Assembly (NCBI RefSeq): GCF_905332535.1
Contig: NZ_CAJOCF010000001.1
Coordinates: forward strand, 62,001 to 126,000
Direction: 5' to 3'
Source of the DNA: Latilactobacillus fragifolii
GTDB taxonomy: Bacteria; Bacillota; Bacilli; Lactobacillales; Lactobacillaceae
Length of the DNA stretch: 64,000 nt
In this document: positions 1 to 8,992 of the stretch, piece after piece
How positions within the stretch are numbered: the stretch's first letter is position 1
Layout: each line of letters begins with the position of its first letter
The notes under the pieces: generated by a model
Seen by the model: only the letters and a program-made list of their open reading frames with translations
Told to the model about the DNA's origin: nothing
Database searches by the model: none
Translations under genes and position numbers: made by a program

Positions 1-553
1 TTGTTTCAAATGATGCGCCATCTGCACCCGCACACTTCATAAAATATTCAATCTCAGTCGCAACAGCCCGTTCTGTTATCCCCGGACGAATAAAATTAAG
101 GATGTGTAAGAATGTCTGATCAACAATTTCGACTGCTGTTTGGATTGTCGCAATCTCTCCTTCATCTTTTACAGCTCGAATTTCTTCTACTAATCCTTGT
201 GTTGCACTTAAGGTACACGTTGCATGCTGTGATAATTGCTCGAAATCAAGGTAATTCAGCTGATCGCCTTCGAAATACAATTCACTAATTTGCTTCGTTT
301 TAGCCAACACTGCCACTTCAGCAAAAATGCTACCGGTCCAACGGATAATCTGAATGTTAGCAGAAACTTCTGTCTTTGCTTGCTCTACATACCGACCATC
401 AGTGATTAGAAATAGCTCATCCTGACAAATTAAGAGTACCGAATCATCTCCTGAGAAGGCCGTCAAGTAACGAATATTCTTTGGATTGATAATTAGTAGA
501 TTTTCAATTGCTTTTTCTTTTAAATTATTTTTTAACTGTTCTAATCGATCCAT
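1..553 (-). CDS. M24-family Xaa-Pro dipeptidase/aminopeptidase P-like, partial (C-terminus outside window)
   Basis: Reverse-strand frame from ATG at 553 to the window edge gives 184 residues starting MDRLEQLKNN. The first ~125 residues read as a creatinase N-terminal domain (LLIINPKNIRYLTAFSG, then LITDGRYVEQA). The M24 pita-bread domain follows (EEIRAVKDEGEIA, then an FIRPGITERAVATEIE segment). The metal ligands lie in the missing part. The start sits 3 bp after the GH127 stop and its ribosome site (GGAGGAA) lies inside the end of that gene, so the two are translationally linked. M24 enzymes of this type cleave Xaa-Pro bonds in the cytosol. Next to a beta-L-arabinofuranosidase this raises the possibility of Xaa-hydroxyproline substrates, which is inference. 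It could equally be a housekeeping prolidase. Confidence 0.8.
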   Translation of the reverse strand, partial: MDRLEQLKNNLKEKAIENLLIINPKNIRYLTAFSGDDSVLLICQDELFLITDGRYVEQAKTEVSANIQIIRWTGSIFAEVAVLAKTKQISELYFEGDQLNYLDFEQLSQHATCTLSATQGLVEEIRAVKDEGEIATIQTAVEIVDQTFLHILNFIRPGITERAVATEIEYFMKCAGADGASFET

Positions 554-556
554 CTA

Positions 557-2806
557 CTATTCCTCCAATTCAGATGCTGTTTCAAAATATAACTGATAGT
601 CATTATTCCCAACACTATACAACGGCATAAAGCGTTCACTCTGCTGTGTTATTAAATTTAGTTGCTCCAAATCATTCGTTAATTTAATCTCCGCCAAATC
701 TGCTCCTGATTGGACTAACACATATGGACCCCTTTGAATTGAAAATACAGTGGTCTTATCCGATGGAATAACTAGTGCTTCTTTGTTAAAAATAATTTGG
801 ATTGTATTATCAGTTGCTGTCAAAGATAACTCAATATACTGTCCTTTTTGCCCAGTAGTCACTTCTTGATTATTGACCACCACACTACCAATCGTTCCCC
901 ATTCTGGGATTCTAACTTTTAACGTCTTTTCAGCCAATAATTCAGTGGTGATTTGAACAGCTACTTCGTTTACTGCTTCGCGTGTTTTAATTGTCACATG
1001 ATGTTGTTGGTCGATCAGAGTTGAATCCATCAATAAATTAATGTAAAAACTTTGGTCATCTTTGAAGTAGATACCCGTATTATACATAAAATGATTCTCC
1101 AAGCCAGTCCCATGACAACAAGAATTTTCATCATCAAACTCTCTATGATGTCCCGTACTTGTTGGCATGAAGTAGGTACTCTCACCATTTTGATTGTCCG
1201 CAGTAGTGGCCAAGATGTGGTTGTAGGTTGCATGCTCATAATATGCCATATACTTAGTATCTGGTTGATACTGCATCAAAAGCTCTGTTAATTTCAACAT
1301 ATTGTACGTTGCACAAGTCTCCGCTGTATCTTTACCTAACTGGCCCGCAATGTCATTCGGTGCATGGAACATCTCACCATTTCCCACACCACCAATTGAA
1401 TAAACATGGTTATTAACCACAAAGTCCCAAAAACGTTTAGCAGCAATGTAATATTTTTCTTCATGCGTCACGCTAAATATTTCTAACCAACCAATCACTT
1501 GCGGAATATGTTGGTTAGCATGCATGCCGTTTAGTGCGTCCACATTTTCTAAGAGCGGAAACATTAACTTATCATTGTCAAAAAGTTTGGCGCATTCGAC
1601 AAATTCTTGGTCACCTGTAATCTTGGTCAATCTCGCTAAGGAATCGTTCATCCCACCAAATTCACCAGCAATGTACATACTCCACATTTTGACCAATTGC
1701 TCGTGTGGCAAACGGCTGAGTCGTTGATACGTCCAGTGACCAATCTTCTTGGCAATTTCTAAAGCATTCTGATTATGACCATATTCGTAAGCATCAATTA
1801 AACCTGCTAGAATTTTATGCAAAGTATAATAAGGCGCCCAAATTTCTGGATAAGGTTTGTATACCTCTAATAAATCAAATTGTTCTTCAGAATAACCGCT
1901 TAAAAAGCCTTCATGAATGCCTGCTTTTTTGGAGAATGCCGCTTGAACTGCCATCAATTCTTGAACCATATAATCTAATTTACTTAATATTTTTGAATTA
2001 CCCGTCGTCGCAAAGCATTTAGCTAAAGCTGACAGATAATGGCCTGTTGTGTGCCCTTTTAAAAGTGAGTTAGGGGCATCCCACCCAATCATTTCAGGTG
2101 CATCACGCGTGTCTAAGCCTGCTGCAGTTCTAAAATTATGCAGCATCTGATCATCGTTAACATTCAATAAAAAGGCCAAACGATTTTGTTGTGCTTCATA
2201 AAAAGGCGTCCCCTCACTTAGTCGAACATGATCAAGCGCAAATAACGACAACTTTTGTGGTAAATCGAGAGTCGCTTTAACTTCAGAACTAACGACAATC
2301 GTGGCAGTAAATTGATAGGCGGTATCTTTGATACAGCCAGTCACTTCATAAGTGCCAACAGCTTGATAACTTCGCTTGGTTGGGCCATCCCATTCAACTA
2401 AATGACTAATAACCCGATTATCATCTGTTTGGATTGCGACCGCGCTAGGCAAATAAAAATCCGTGTTCATTTTAACCGTTAACTCAATTGGATAAACCTG
2501 TTTAACCTTAATATGGTTGCCTTCTTGTAAAACATTAACCTTGAACTCGCGCTTATTAGAAGCTGTCCCTTTTTGAACCGTTGCCGTTAACGTCACAATC
2601 CGATTGCCCCGCCCGTAAGTCGGTCTTGTCACAACCCCCTGACTTGTTAACCACCGTTCATCACTTGTTTCCCAGACAATATCCGAACCTAATTTACCGC
2701 TAAGTGGGAGGTCTAAATCAAATTCTACTGTTTTTAAATTACCAAGGTTAATGGATTTAATATCTGAATTCACAACTTCTAGATCGACTGTATTATCTGT
2801 CATCAT
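557..2806 (-). CDS. GH127-type beta-L-arabinofuranosidase with N-terminal Ig-like domains
   Basis: This 749-residue protein belongs to the DUF1680/GH127 family, whose studied member HypBA1 removes beta-L-arabinofuranose from hydroxyproline-linked arabinans. The active-site Zn-cysteine pattern of HypBA1 (Glu-x-Cys, then a Cys-Cys pair) is present: E496 and C498 in the ETCATYN segment, C563 and C564 in SCCHGTG. Residues ~10-95 look like an atrophied bacterial Ig domain and ~97-170 like a second Ig-like domain. The (alpha/alpha)6 catalytic region starts near residue 190. No signal peptide or membrane segment is visible, so it should act inside the cell, which is unusual for an Ig-decorated hydrolase. 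AAGGAG lies 6 nt before the first of two adjacent ATGs. It sits between the POT-like transporter (30 bp upstream) and the M24 peptidase. GH146, another DUF1680-related family, is the main alternative. Confidence 0.85.
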   Translation of the reverse strand: MMTDNTVDLEVVNSDIKSINLGNLKTVEFDLDLPLSGKLGSDIVWETSDERWLTSQGVVTRPTYGRGNRIVTLTATVQKGTASNKREFKVNVLQEGNHIKVKQVYPIELTVKMNTDFYLPSAVAIQTDDNRVISHLVEWDGPTKRSYQAVGTYEVTGCIKDTAYQFTATIVVSSEVKATLDLPQKLSLFALDHVRLSEGTPFYEAQQNRLAFLLNVNDDQMLHNFRTAAGLDTRDAPEMIGWDAPNSLLKGHTTGHYLSALAKCFATTGNSKILSKLDYMVQELMAVQAAFSKKAGIHEGFLSGYSEEQFDLLEVYKPYPEIWAPYYTLHKILAGLIDAYEYGHNQNALEIAKKIGHWTYQRLSRLPHEQLVKMWSMYIAGEFGGMNDSLARLTKITGDQEFVECAKLFDNDKLMFPLLENVDALNGMHANQHIPQVIGWLEIFSVTHEEKYYIAAKRFWDFVVNNHVYSIGGVGNGEMFHAPNDIAGQLGKDTAETCATYNMLKLTELLMQYQPDTKYMAYYEHATYNHILATTADNQNGESTYFMPTSTGHHREFDDENSCCHGTGLENHFMYNTGIYFKDDQSFYINLLMDSTLIDQQHHVTIKTREAVNEVAVQITTELLAEKTLKVRIPEWGTIGSVVVNNQEVTTGQKGQYIELSLTATDNTIQIIFNKEALVIPSDKTTVFSIQRGPYVLVQSGADLAEIKLTNDLEQLNLITQQSERFMPLYSVGNNDYQLYFETASELEE

Positions 2807-2836
2807 TTTGCACTCCTTAAAATTAGTTTGCTATTT

Positions 2837-4327
2837 TTACACCATCAATTGACTGATACGCTTGATATTAACGATAAATAGAATGAATACACACAAGAAC
2901 ACAACTGCCATAACAGGAAAAATAATTAATTGTTCATTAACGCTTTGTAATTGTTGGAAAGTAATCAACGCTAAACCATTCGCAATTGTTCCACCAAGTC
3001 CCCAAGCTGTCTGCATTTGAGTTTCCTCTCCCACAGGGGCTAATTTCGAAACTGCTGAAAAGCCAATCGCACCTAATAACTGATCACTGATTGTCACAAA
3101 TAAATAAAAAGCAACAATCCACATCGCACTGTGTCTCCCGTTTATGATAAAAATAAAGGCTGGTAGTGTTAAACAAGTAAAGCCCACCGCATAAAAGAAC
3201 AGCCCCAAACTGTACTTTAAAACAGTGTTCAAGTTTCCTAGGCGTGTTTTATTCCATAGGAACAAGATGAATGGGCCAATAATTAACCCTAAAATAGCGT
3301 AAATGGTTTGAATCGAACCTGGTGCAATAGTAATGCCAAAGAAATGTTGTTCAATTTTAGTATCAATGAACACTAAAACCGAGGTACTTAACAAAGTCGT
3401 TCCTAAGAAATAAAGGACTTGTCCTGTATAGAACCATAGGAATGCTTTTAAGTGTTTCTTGTCTTGTTCCTTCAACGTCTTTTTATGAAAGAGATTAAAC
3501 AAAAAAACAATGGGGATGATAAATGCCAAACCCGAAATAGTGTTCATGACTTCTGTAAAGGTCACAAATTTAAAGACTGAAATCAAAATCGATACACCTA
3601 ATACTAGTAAAATCGCACAAATGCCAATGATCGAAAACCGCTTCTTCTCAACATCGTTTAAAGGACGGGTTGCTTTTGCACCTAATTCTCCAAAAAACTT
3701 GTGTTGTGTGATAAAAATTGAAAGACCATATAATAATGCAAAAACGCCACCAATGGCAAAACCGATATGATAATTAAGCAGACCAATTTGAGCCGTTAGT
3801 GCCGGGATAAACAAACTCGCTATTGAATTGACAATCCCATATACGGTAAATGCTGAATCGCGACGTTTATTATCATCGCGGTCATATAACTGACCCGTTA
3901 ATGAATAGTTTGAAGCACCCATAATTGGAAATGATAAGAATAGCAAACCGATAAAAGCAAACATTCTGGCCAATCCTTGTGACCCGATCGGAATGGCAAA
4001 CATAAACATCCCAGCTGCTTTTAATAAATTCCCAAAAATCAAGGCCTTTCTCATCCCTAAAACACGATCCGCTAACCAACTACCGACAATGCCTAAAATG
4101 GAATTCCCGACCCCCATTGCCGCTACCAACATTGCGGCATCACCATGACTAAAGCCTAAACCTTTCATCCATGGTGCGTACAAATAAAAAATTAAAATAG
4201 CATAAAAGGCACCCCATGCTGCCGAGTTACAAAAATTACCTAATGCTAACACACCCATCCCTCGCGGATGACCAAAAAACCGCTTATCTTTTCTGATACT
4301 TTCGATTGAATTGTCTAATGTCTCCAT
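2837..4327 (-). CDS. POT/PTR2-derived MFS transporter lacking the canonical peptide-binding motifs
   Basis: About 496 residues and 12-14 membrane segments. Landmarks match the di/tripeptide POT family (DtpT-like): FFGHPRG at the N-terminus, IVGSWLADRVLG after TM2, GQLYDRDD, LNYHIGF, FLWNKTRLGN and SKLAPVGEETQM. The proton/peptide motif ExxERFxYY of TM1 reads NFCNSAAWG here (N31, N34, S35, A36, W38, G39). The conserved TM4 Lys (LKPN in DtpT) is in a PIMGASN context, and the TM10 Glu motif is replaced (SDQLLGAIG). Ordinary peptide symport is therefore doubtful, and the substrate may be a glycopeptide or sugar. I chose ATG 4327 over ATG 4345 because GGAAGGA lies 9 nt before it. It is the first gene of the operon with GH127 and the peptidase. 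Confidence 0.75.
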   Translation of the reverse strand: METLDNSIESIRKDKRFFGHPRGMGVLALGNFCNSAAWGAFYAILIFYLYAPWMKGLGFSHGDAAMLVAAMGVGNSILGIVGSWLADRVLGMRKALIFGNLLKAAGMFMFAIPIGSQGLARMFAFIGLLFLSFPIMGASNYSLTGQLYDRDDNKRRDSAFTVYGIVNSIASLFIPALTAQIGLLNYHIGFAIGGVFALLYGLSIFITQHKFFGELGAKATRPLNDVEKKRFSIIGICAILLVLGVSILISVFKFVTFTEVMNTISGLAFIIPIVFLFNLFHKKTLKEQDKKHLKAFLWFYTGQVLYFLGTTLLSTSVLVFIDTKIEQHFFGITIAPGSIQTIYAILGLIIGPFILFLWNKTRLGNLNTVLKYSLGLFFYAVGFTCLTLPAFIFIINGRHSAMWIVAFYLFVTISDQLLGAIGFSAVSKLAPVGEETQMQTAWGLGGTIANGLALITFQQLQSVNEQLIIFPVMAVVFLCVFILFIVNIKRISQLMV

Positions 4328-4450
4328 AAAAAAACATCCTTCCATTCGGTTCTATTTTTCTGCTAAACACCAAATAAAACACTGTTATATCAACCTCATC
4401 AGCCAATAACATTTCTTTAGAATCTATGGTACAATATCTATTAACAATCT

Positions 4451-4464
4451 AGAAAGCGCTTCCT
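4451..4464. promoter_or_regulatory. Candidate cre (CcpA) site
   Basis: AGAAAGCGCTTCCT has the palindromic core AAGCGCTT of a catabolite-responsive element but deviates at the outer positions. It lies between the divergent POT-like transporter and the AraC regulator, so it could repress either. Similar sites stand before two other genes of the locus. Confidence 0.4.
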
Positions 4465-4564
4465 TGATTATTATATTAGTCTCATCTTTCCAGTTTGTCG
4501 GTAGTTAATACTTTAAAAAAGGTAGATTATTTTTACTACTTAAGGATATCAGGAGGGTTATTTT

Positions 4565-5419
4565 ATGAATGACATCTTCATTAATCATGAACCCACAATT
4601 TCAGCTCGCTTTATTTCTGCAGGAACCTTCATTCATAGTTCTGGTTGGCGTCATGAAGAACGCGTTAACAACAGCTATGAACTAATCATCCCGCTCGAAG
4701 GGACCTTATCACTGACAGTCGGTGACGAAAATCTCAGCATTACCCCTAACAGCATCGCCATTATCCCGCCAAACACACGCCATATTGGTACCAATGCTTG
4801 CTCTGAGTTTATCCGGTTTAATTGGATTCATTTCACTATCGAAAATGCAACTACTTCAAAAATTAATCTCTTAACGCAAGAATTACTTAATGAAATTGGC
4901 ATGATTCTACCAACTTTTTCGACAGCACTAGCCATGAGTCGCATTCACGTTATTGTTAGTCAGTTATTGGATATCTACCAAATCACGGGACCTAAAAGTT
5001 ATTTAGACAACTTGCTATGCAATATTCTGTATGAAATTTCGATGCAAGAAACGATTCTAATCCAGGAAAACATTAGTACCACAGCTGCCTTCCAACCGGT
5101 TAAAGAATGGATTAGGATACATGCTACTGAGCCTTTAAAATTGGCACAACTTGCTACTTTTTTTGGTTATAATCCGAGTTATCTCTCCCGCGTTTACCGT
5201 CAAAAGATGGGGATTACCATCACTAATGAAATTAAAAATTATCGGATTGCCCAGTCAAAGGCCTATTTATTAAATACCAATCTAACGATTGATGAGATTG
5301 CTAATGAAGTCGGTTATCAAGATGCCAAATACTTTATGCGGACTTTTAAAAAGAGAGAGTCAATTACACCTAGTGAATTTAGACAGGCTTACCAACGTCG
5401 TCATCTAAACCAGAAATAG
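4565..5419 (+). CDS. AraC-family transcriptional regulator (cupin + HTH_18)
   Basis: 284 residues. The N-terminal ~140 residues form a cupin-like sensor (ELIIPLEGTLSLTVG, then IPPNTRHIG). The C-terminal ~100 residues carry the two AraC helix-turn-helix motifs: LAQLATFFGYNPSYLSRVYR, then IDEIANEVGYQDAKYFMRTFKKR with the typical ITPSEFR ending. The start ATG has AGGAGGG 8 nt upstream. It is divergent from the POT-like/GH127/peptidase operon and probably activates it in response to an arabinose-containing ligand, which is inferred from position. It ends at a convergent terminator shared with the gene at 5471. Confidence 0.9.
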   Translation: MNDIFINHEPTISARFISAGTFIHSSGWRHEERVNNSYELIIPLEGTLSLTVGDENLSITPNSIAIIPPNTRHIGTNACSEFIRFNWIHFTIENATTSKINLLTQELLNEIGMILPTFSTALAMSRIHVIVSQLLDIYQITGPKSYLDNLLCNILYEISMQETILIQENISTTAAFQPVKEWIRIHATEPLKLAQLATFFGYNPSYLSRVYRQKMGITITNEIKNYRIAQSKAYLLNTNLTIDEIANEVGYQDAKYFMRTFKKRESITPSEFRQAYQRRHLNQK

Positions 5420-5426
5420 AAAATAA

Positions 5427-5467
5427 AAAAGAGTTCGAACAATCTTCATCTTTGTCCGAACTCTTTT
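5427..5467. terminator. Bidirectional intrinsic terminator
   Basis: A perfect 11-bp stem (AAAAGAGTTCG / CGAACTCTTTT) around a 19-nt loop, with A and T runs on the two sides. It lies between the convergent AraC gene and the gene ending at 5471. Confidence 0.85.
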
Positions 5468-5470
5468 AAT

Positions 5471-7831
5471 TTAGTCAACGATAATGCCGTTATTGTAACG
5501 GACTTTAGTCTCAGTTGTCGTTATTACCTCGTGTTTAGTCAAATCAATATACTGTTTTAAGTATGGTGCGAAGCTCTCGATAATTAGTGTCCCATCGGGT
5601 GCCGTTTCAATAGCACCATTAATAACTTTAAGCACGTTGTTATCTTGATAAATATAAGTTTCTTGTCCAAATCCATTGAGATAAGCAACCAACTCCTCGC
5701 CCATATCCCAATCATCTTCTCCCGTATAGCCATCTGGGAATAACCGTGCAAAAATTCCACCATCCGTTGAAAAAACAGATTGCCCGAAACGATTCCGTGA
5801 TAAGTCAGGTCGATTTAAATTCGGTCCCGCAATACTATATGTCGATGCTGCTTCACCCGGTTTTAAGAGTCGATTGGTTGTCGTTGCGTTCGTATCGTAC
5901 ATGTATAATACGGCTACGGTCCCACGATACGCAGCTTCCACTAACTCAGCATCCCAAAGTGCTCGCCCAGCAATTAAAGCAGACGCAGCTGTCACACCGC
6001 CCCACAAAGCATGCACCATGTAGGAAAGTGCTTCCCACCAACGATCTGGGCTCTGTGCCCGAAAATCATTACTGAAACCAATATTCGCCTTTAATAAATT
6101 TCCATAAATAGCAGCTTCATCAGGATGACCCGATACAGCTAACGCGCCTGCAGCCGGTCCAAAGCCAGCATTATCAAAGAAATGTTCCGTAACCGCACTC
6201 GCTAGTGAGGGACTTTCATTGGCGATTCGTTTAGTGACTTTTTGCCAAGAGTTCGCAATCTCACTATATTCTTGATCCAAGTGATTTGCCTTCAATGCCT
6301 TTAATAAATCTTCAATATATAGGAAATATTGCCCCATCATTTGTGCTTCGGCTTTCCCGCGTTCATCTTCATGTAAATCAGGATTTACTCGCACATCAAA
6401 TATCTGTGCCGCCCAGCTTAGATAGGTTTGTGGACTATTTAAAACCAGTTCTGTATCAGAACATTGAGCTAATAGATAAAAAAGATGCGCAATATATTCC
6501 AGATCCATAACCCGATAAAATTCTCCATATAATTTAGCAGGTCGTTTAAAATCGCCTCCTATAAACCACTTTGGAATAATGTATTCCACCACACTTTTTT
6601 CAACTTGACGAATCTTCGTTAGCCGATTCGTAATCTGTGGATCCAATAAACATTCTTGAATCATAAATGTCATTTTACCGAGAGATTCACCCTGATTTGA
6701 AACTGGACCAAAACTATAAGGAACCTTACCAGTTGCACCAGAATACGACTGTTCTGAGATATAATCGGTACGATCCCGCATCACGTTTTTAATAGTGCTC
6801 ATGACGTTAAAGACAATCATATCTTCTGTTTTATCTGAGAATCTAAAAATCACTTGATGCTCACCTAACCCAACGACAGGATAAATCAATTGCTGTTCAT
6901 CCGTTAATTGATTTAACAGCGATCGTCTAACAAGCTGGCCTTGTAACTGATACACCTCTTCCACAGCCGTTACCGTTTTTCCGGCACCGATCTTAAGATT
7001 AATAATCTGATTGTGCCCAACTGTGAGTAGTGGTAAAAATTGAATTTCAGGATGATTAAACTCTGCACCAACAGCATAAAAGTCATTCTTATCAACAAAA
7101 GCCTTTAATTTAAATGCCCAAGCAACCGTAGCATGAGGCGCGATTACTACTGGCGCTTGTGAATAAATCCAGTCGTTATGCGGTCCGTTTTCCTTAGGAT
7201 AACCACCTGCTAAAATCAGTTGATGAAATAACATGCCATCTAAAGATGGTGAAACGTTTTCGAAGAACCGGTTACTATATTCGTTGTAAGTCCCGATTGA
7301 GCGCATTTGTCCTTGGGTTTGAAACAGCCCTAGATTAGGTGCAGTATTATCTCTTCTGACTAATGCTAACTTCGTATAGTTAGGGGAAATAGATGGAAAC
7401 GCCGCAGTTGACTGATTCGCATTCCGTTGGACATCATTATCCCGGAACATTACATATGCAAAACTGGCCCAAAGTCCGAAATTATCAATCTGCAGTACCT
7501 CCTCAGTTTCGTTAATCGCTTCAATATGCCAGTTAAGATAATCCTGTTCTAACTGATACCGGAGCGTAATCGTAACAGATGCAATCTGGTAAACCACCTT
7601 GCTTGTGGTCATTGTATTCATGACATTCGGCGTATAATCAATGCTGTTATAAATTTTATTCGCAATTGTCAGTGTAAATTCACCAAATAGTTTCTCTGCA
7701 TCCTGATAGCCAACCTGTTCTAAATATTTTGGATCAATCAACCAGTTCATTCCTGTTTGATCGTGATTCATTTTTAAACTTGTTAACGCACCACGGCTAT
7801 TTTGTTGAATATCAAATTCTTTTGATTTCAT
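5471..7831 (-). CDS. Large cytosolic protein of unknown function (DUF5695-like), possible glycoside hydrolase
   Basis: 786 residues with no signal peptide or membrane segment. The N-terminal ~300 residues are beta-rich (sandwich-like). The C-terminal ~400 residues are helical and rich in Trp, Glu and Gly (PDRWWEALSYMVHALWGG, then WDAELVEAAYRG and a DGYTGEDDWDMGEELVAY segment), resembling an (alpha/alpha)6 toroid of glycan-active enzymes. I associate it loosely with the DUF5695 family and know of no proven activity. It lies convergent to one AraC gene and downstream of a cre-like site, inside an arabinoside locus, so a role on an arabinose-containing glycan is plausible but inferred. The ATG has AAGGATG about 8 nt upstream. 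Confidence 0.6.
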   Translation of the reverse strand: MKSKEFDIQQNSRGALTSLKMNHDQTGMNWLIDPKYLEQVGYQDAEKLFGEFTLTIANKIYNSIDYTPNVMNTMTTSKVVYQIASVTITLRYQLEQDYLNWHIEAINETEEVLQIDNFGLWASFAYVMFRDNDVQRNANQSTAAFPSISPNYTKLALVRRDNTAPNLGLFQTQGQMRSIGTYNEYSNRFFENVSPSLDGMLFHQLILAGGYPKENGPHNDWIYSQAPVVIAPHATVAWAFKLKAFVDKNDFYAVGAEFNHPEIQFLPLLTVGHNQIINLKIGAGKTVTAVEEVYQLQGQLVRRSLLNQLTDEQQLIYPVVGLGEHQVIFRFSDKTEDMIVFNVMSTIKNVMRDRTDYISEQSYSGATGKVPYSFGPVSNQGESLGKMTFMIQECLLDPQITNRLTKIRQVEKSVVEYIIPKWFIGGDFKRPAKLYGEFYRVMDLEYIAHLFYLLAQCSDTELVLNSPQTYLSWAAQIFDVRVNPDLHEDERGKAEAQMMGQYFLYIEDLLKALKANHLDQEYSEIANSWQKVTKRIANESPSLASAVTEHFFDNAGFGPAAGALAVSGHPDEAAIYGNLLKANIGFSNDFRAQSPDRWWEALSYMVHALWGGVTAASALIAGRALWDAELVEAAYRGTVAVLYMYDTNATTTNRLLKPGEAASTYSIAGPNLNRPDLSRNRFGQSVFSTDGGIFARLFPDGYTGEDDWDMGEELVAYLNGFGQETYIYQDNNVLKVINGAIETAPDGTLIIESFAPYLKQYIDLTKHEVITTTETKVRYNNGIIVD

Positions 7832-7872
7832 TTGGTTTCATCCTTCCCAAAGCATACATTCTCAAGCGCAAT

Positions 7873-7886
7873 TATAACCGCTTTCA
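7873..7886. promoter_or_regulatory. Candidate cre site upstream of the DUF5695-like gene
   Basis: On the reverse strand it reads TGAAAGCGGTTATA, one mismatch from the consensus TGNNANCGNTNNCA. It lies 42 bp upstream of the start codon at 7831, a position suited to repression by CcpA. Confidence 0.55.
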
Positions 7887-7943
7887 TTTCTGCGTTAAAT
7901 CTAAATACTGACTAATAATTTATAAAAAGTAACACATATCGTA

Positions 7944-8804
7944 CTAATGATTCTTTTTCTTGCGATAGTTTTGCGGTGAACAGCCCATACGTTTCTTAAA
8001 TGCCGTTGAGAAATAATAAATATTTTGAAACCCAACCGACTCAGCAATTTCTGCGATAGGTTCATCCGTATCCAACAATCGTTTTTCCGCCTCTTCCATT
8101 CGATACTTCGTTAAAAATTCTGTAGGTGTTAATCCGATGGTCTCCTTGAGTGCCCTTGTAATATAGTTAGGGTGAAAATGTAATGCTTCAGATAATGTTT
8201 TATTAGTAATCCTATTACTATAGTGATCACGAAGATAGCGTTGCACTTCATTTGAAAGTAAAACAAGTTTACTTTCGTCTTGTGGATGTAATTGAATGGC
8301 CTGCAAAACATCAATGAACAATTGTTGCGCGCGCCAAAAACCGAATTCTTTGTGCTCCACACTTTCTTCAAAGATAGCATCGATAATGGGAAACAACTTG
8401 TCCATCCCAGTTAATAGTTCATGCTTAACAAGGTGTAATGTCATATTAGGCGTGTAATAATGCAATGTTGGGACAGTAATTGCTGGCTGTAATGAAATTA
8501 AATCCTCCGTTTGATTCCACTTGCCAGCAACGTAAAAATGCAACCAGTAATAATTGGTTTCCATTTGAAATGTCTGCCATGAATAATGGTGTTGAAATGG
8601 GCGCAAAAGAAACATCTCTCCTGCTTTAACAGTATACTGAACGCCATTTTCAGCAATATACAGTTCTCCTTTAGTCATGAAAATCAAAATAAAATATGGT
8701 AGATCATCCCGATCAGGATGACTCTCACCACGATGAAAAGTAACCCGATTCCCTTCAATAAAGGTTGGTACTGGCAAACATGAGATTGCTAAATATTCTT
8801 TCAT
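7944..8804 (-). CDS. AraC-family transcriptional regulator
   Basis: 286 residues from ATG 8804, chosen over ATG 8828 because GGAGGTGG stands 6 nt before it. The N-terminal cupin arm (ESHPDRDDLPYFILIFMTKGELYI, with FLLRPFQHHYSW) is followed by two HTH motifs: NKTLSEALHFHPNYITRALKE and IAEIAESVGFQNIYYFSTAFKKRMG, with the CSPQNYRK ending. It lies just upstream of, and divergent from, the GPH symporter and GH51 genes and is their probable regulator. It is the second AraC gene of the locus, so the locus may answer to two different ligands. The gene at 5471 is transcribed in the same direction downstream of it. Confidence 0.9.
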   Translation of the reverse strand: MKEYLAISCLPVPTFIEGNRVTFHRGESHPDRDDLPYFILIFMTKGELYIAENGVQYTVKAGEMFLLRPFQHHYSWQTFQMETNYYWLHFYVAGKWNQTEDLISLQPAITVPTLHYYTPNMTLHLVKHELLTGMDKLFPIIDAIFEESVEHKEFGFWRAQQLFIDVLQAIQLHPQDESKLVLLSNEVQRYLRDHYSNRITNKTLSEALHFHPNYITRALKETIGLTPTEFLTKYRMEEAEKRLLDTDEPIAEIAESVGFQNIYYFSTAFKKRMGCSPQNYRKKKNH

Positions 8805-8943
8805 TATTCCACCTCCAAATTTGTCCATCCAATTGTAAGCGTATACTAGTTATCGATAAATTTCTATCCCATGTGTCTAATTTTATAAATTTTCTGTTAG
8901 CTATTAGATTTCAAATCAAGTCGTTCTGGATTACATTTAATTA

Positions 8944-8958
8944 ATGAAAGCGCAAACA
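8944..8958. promoter_or_regulatory. Candidate cre site before the GPH symporter
   Basis: ATGAAAGCGCAAACA fits the relaxed cre consensus WTGNAANCGNWNNCW. It ends 34 bp before the GTG start of the symporter, in the 5' leader or core promoter. Confidence 0.6.
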
Positions 8959-8992
8959 AACTTTCAAAAATTTATGATCGGAGGAATTAATC

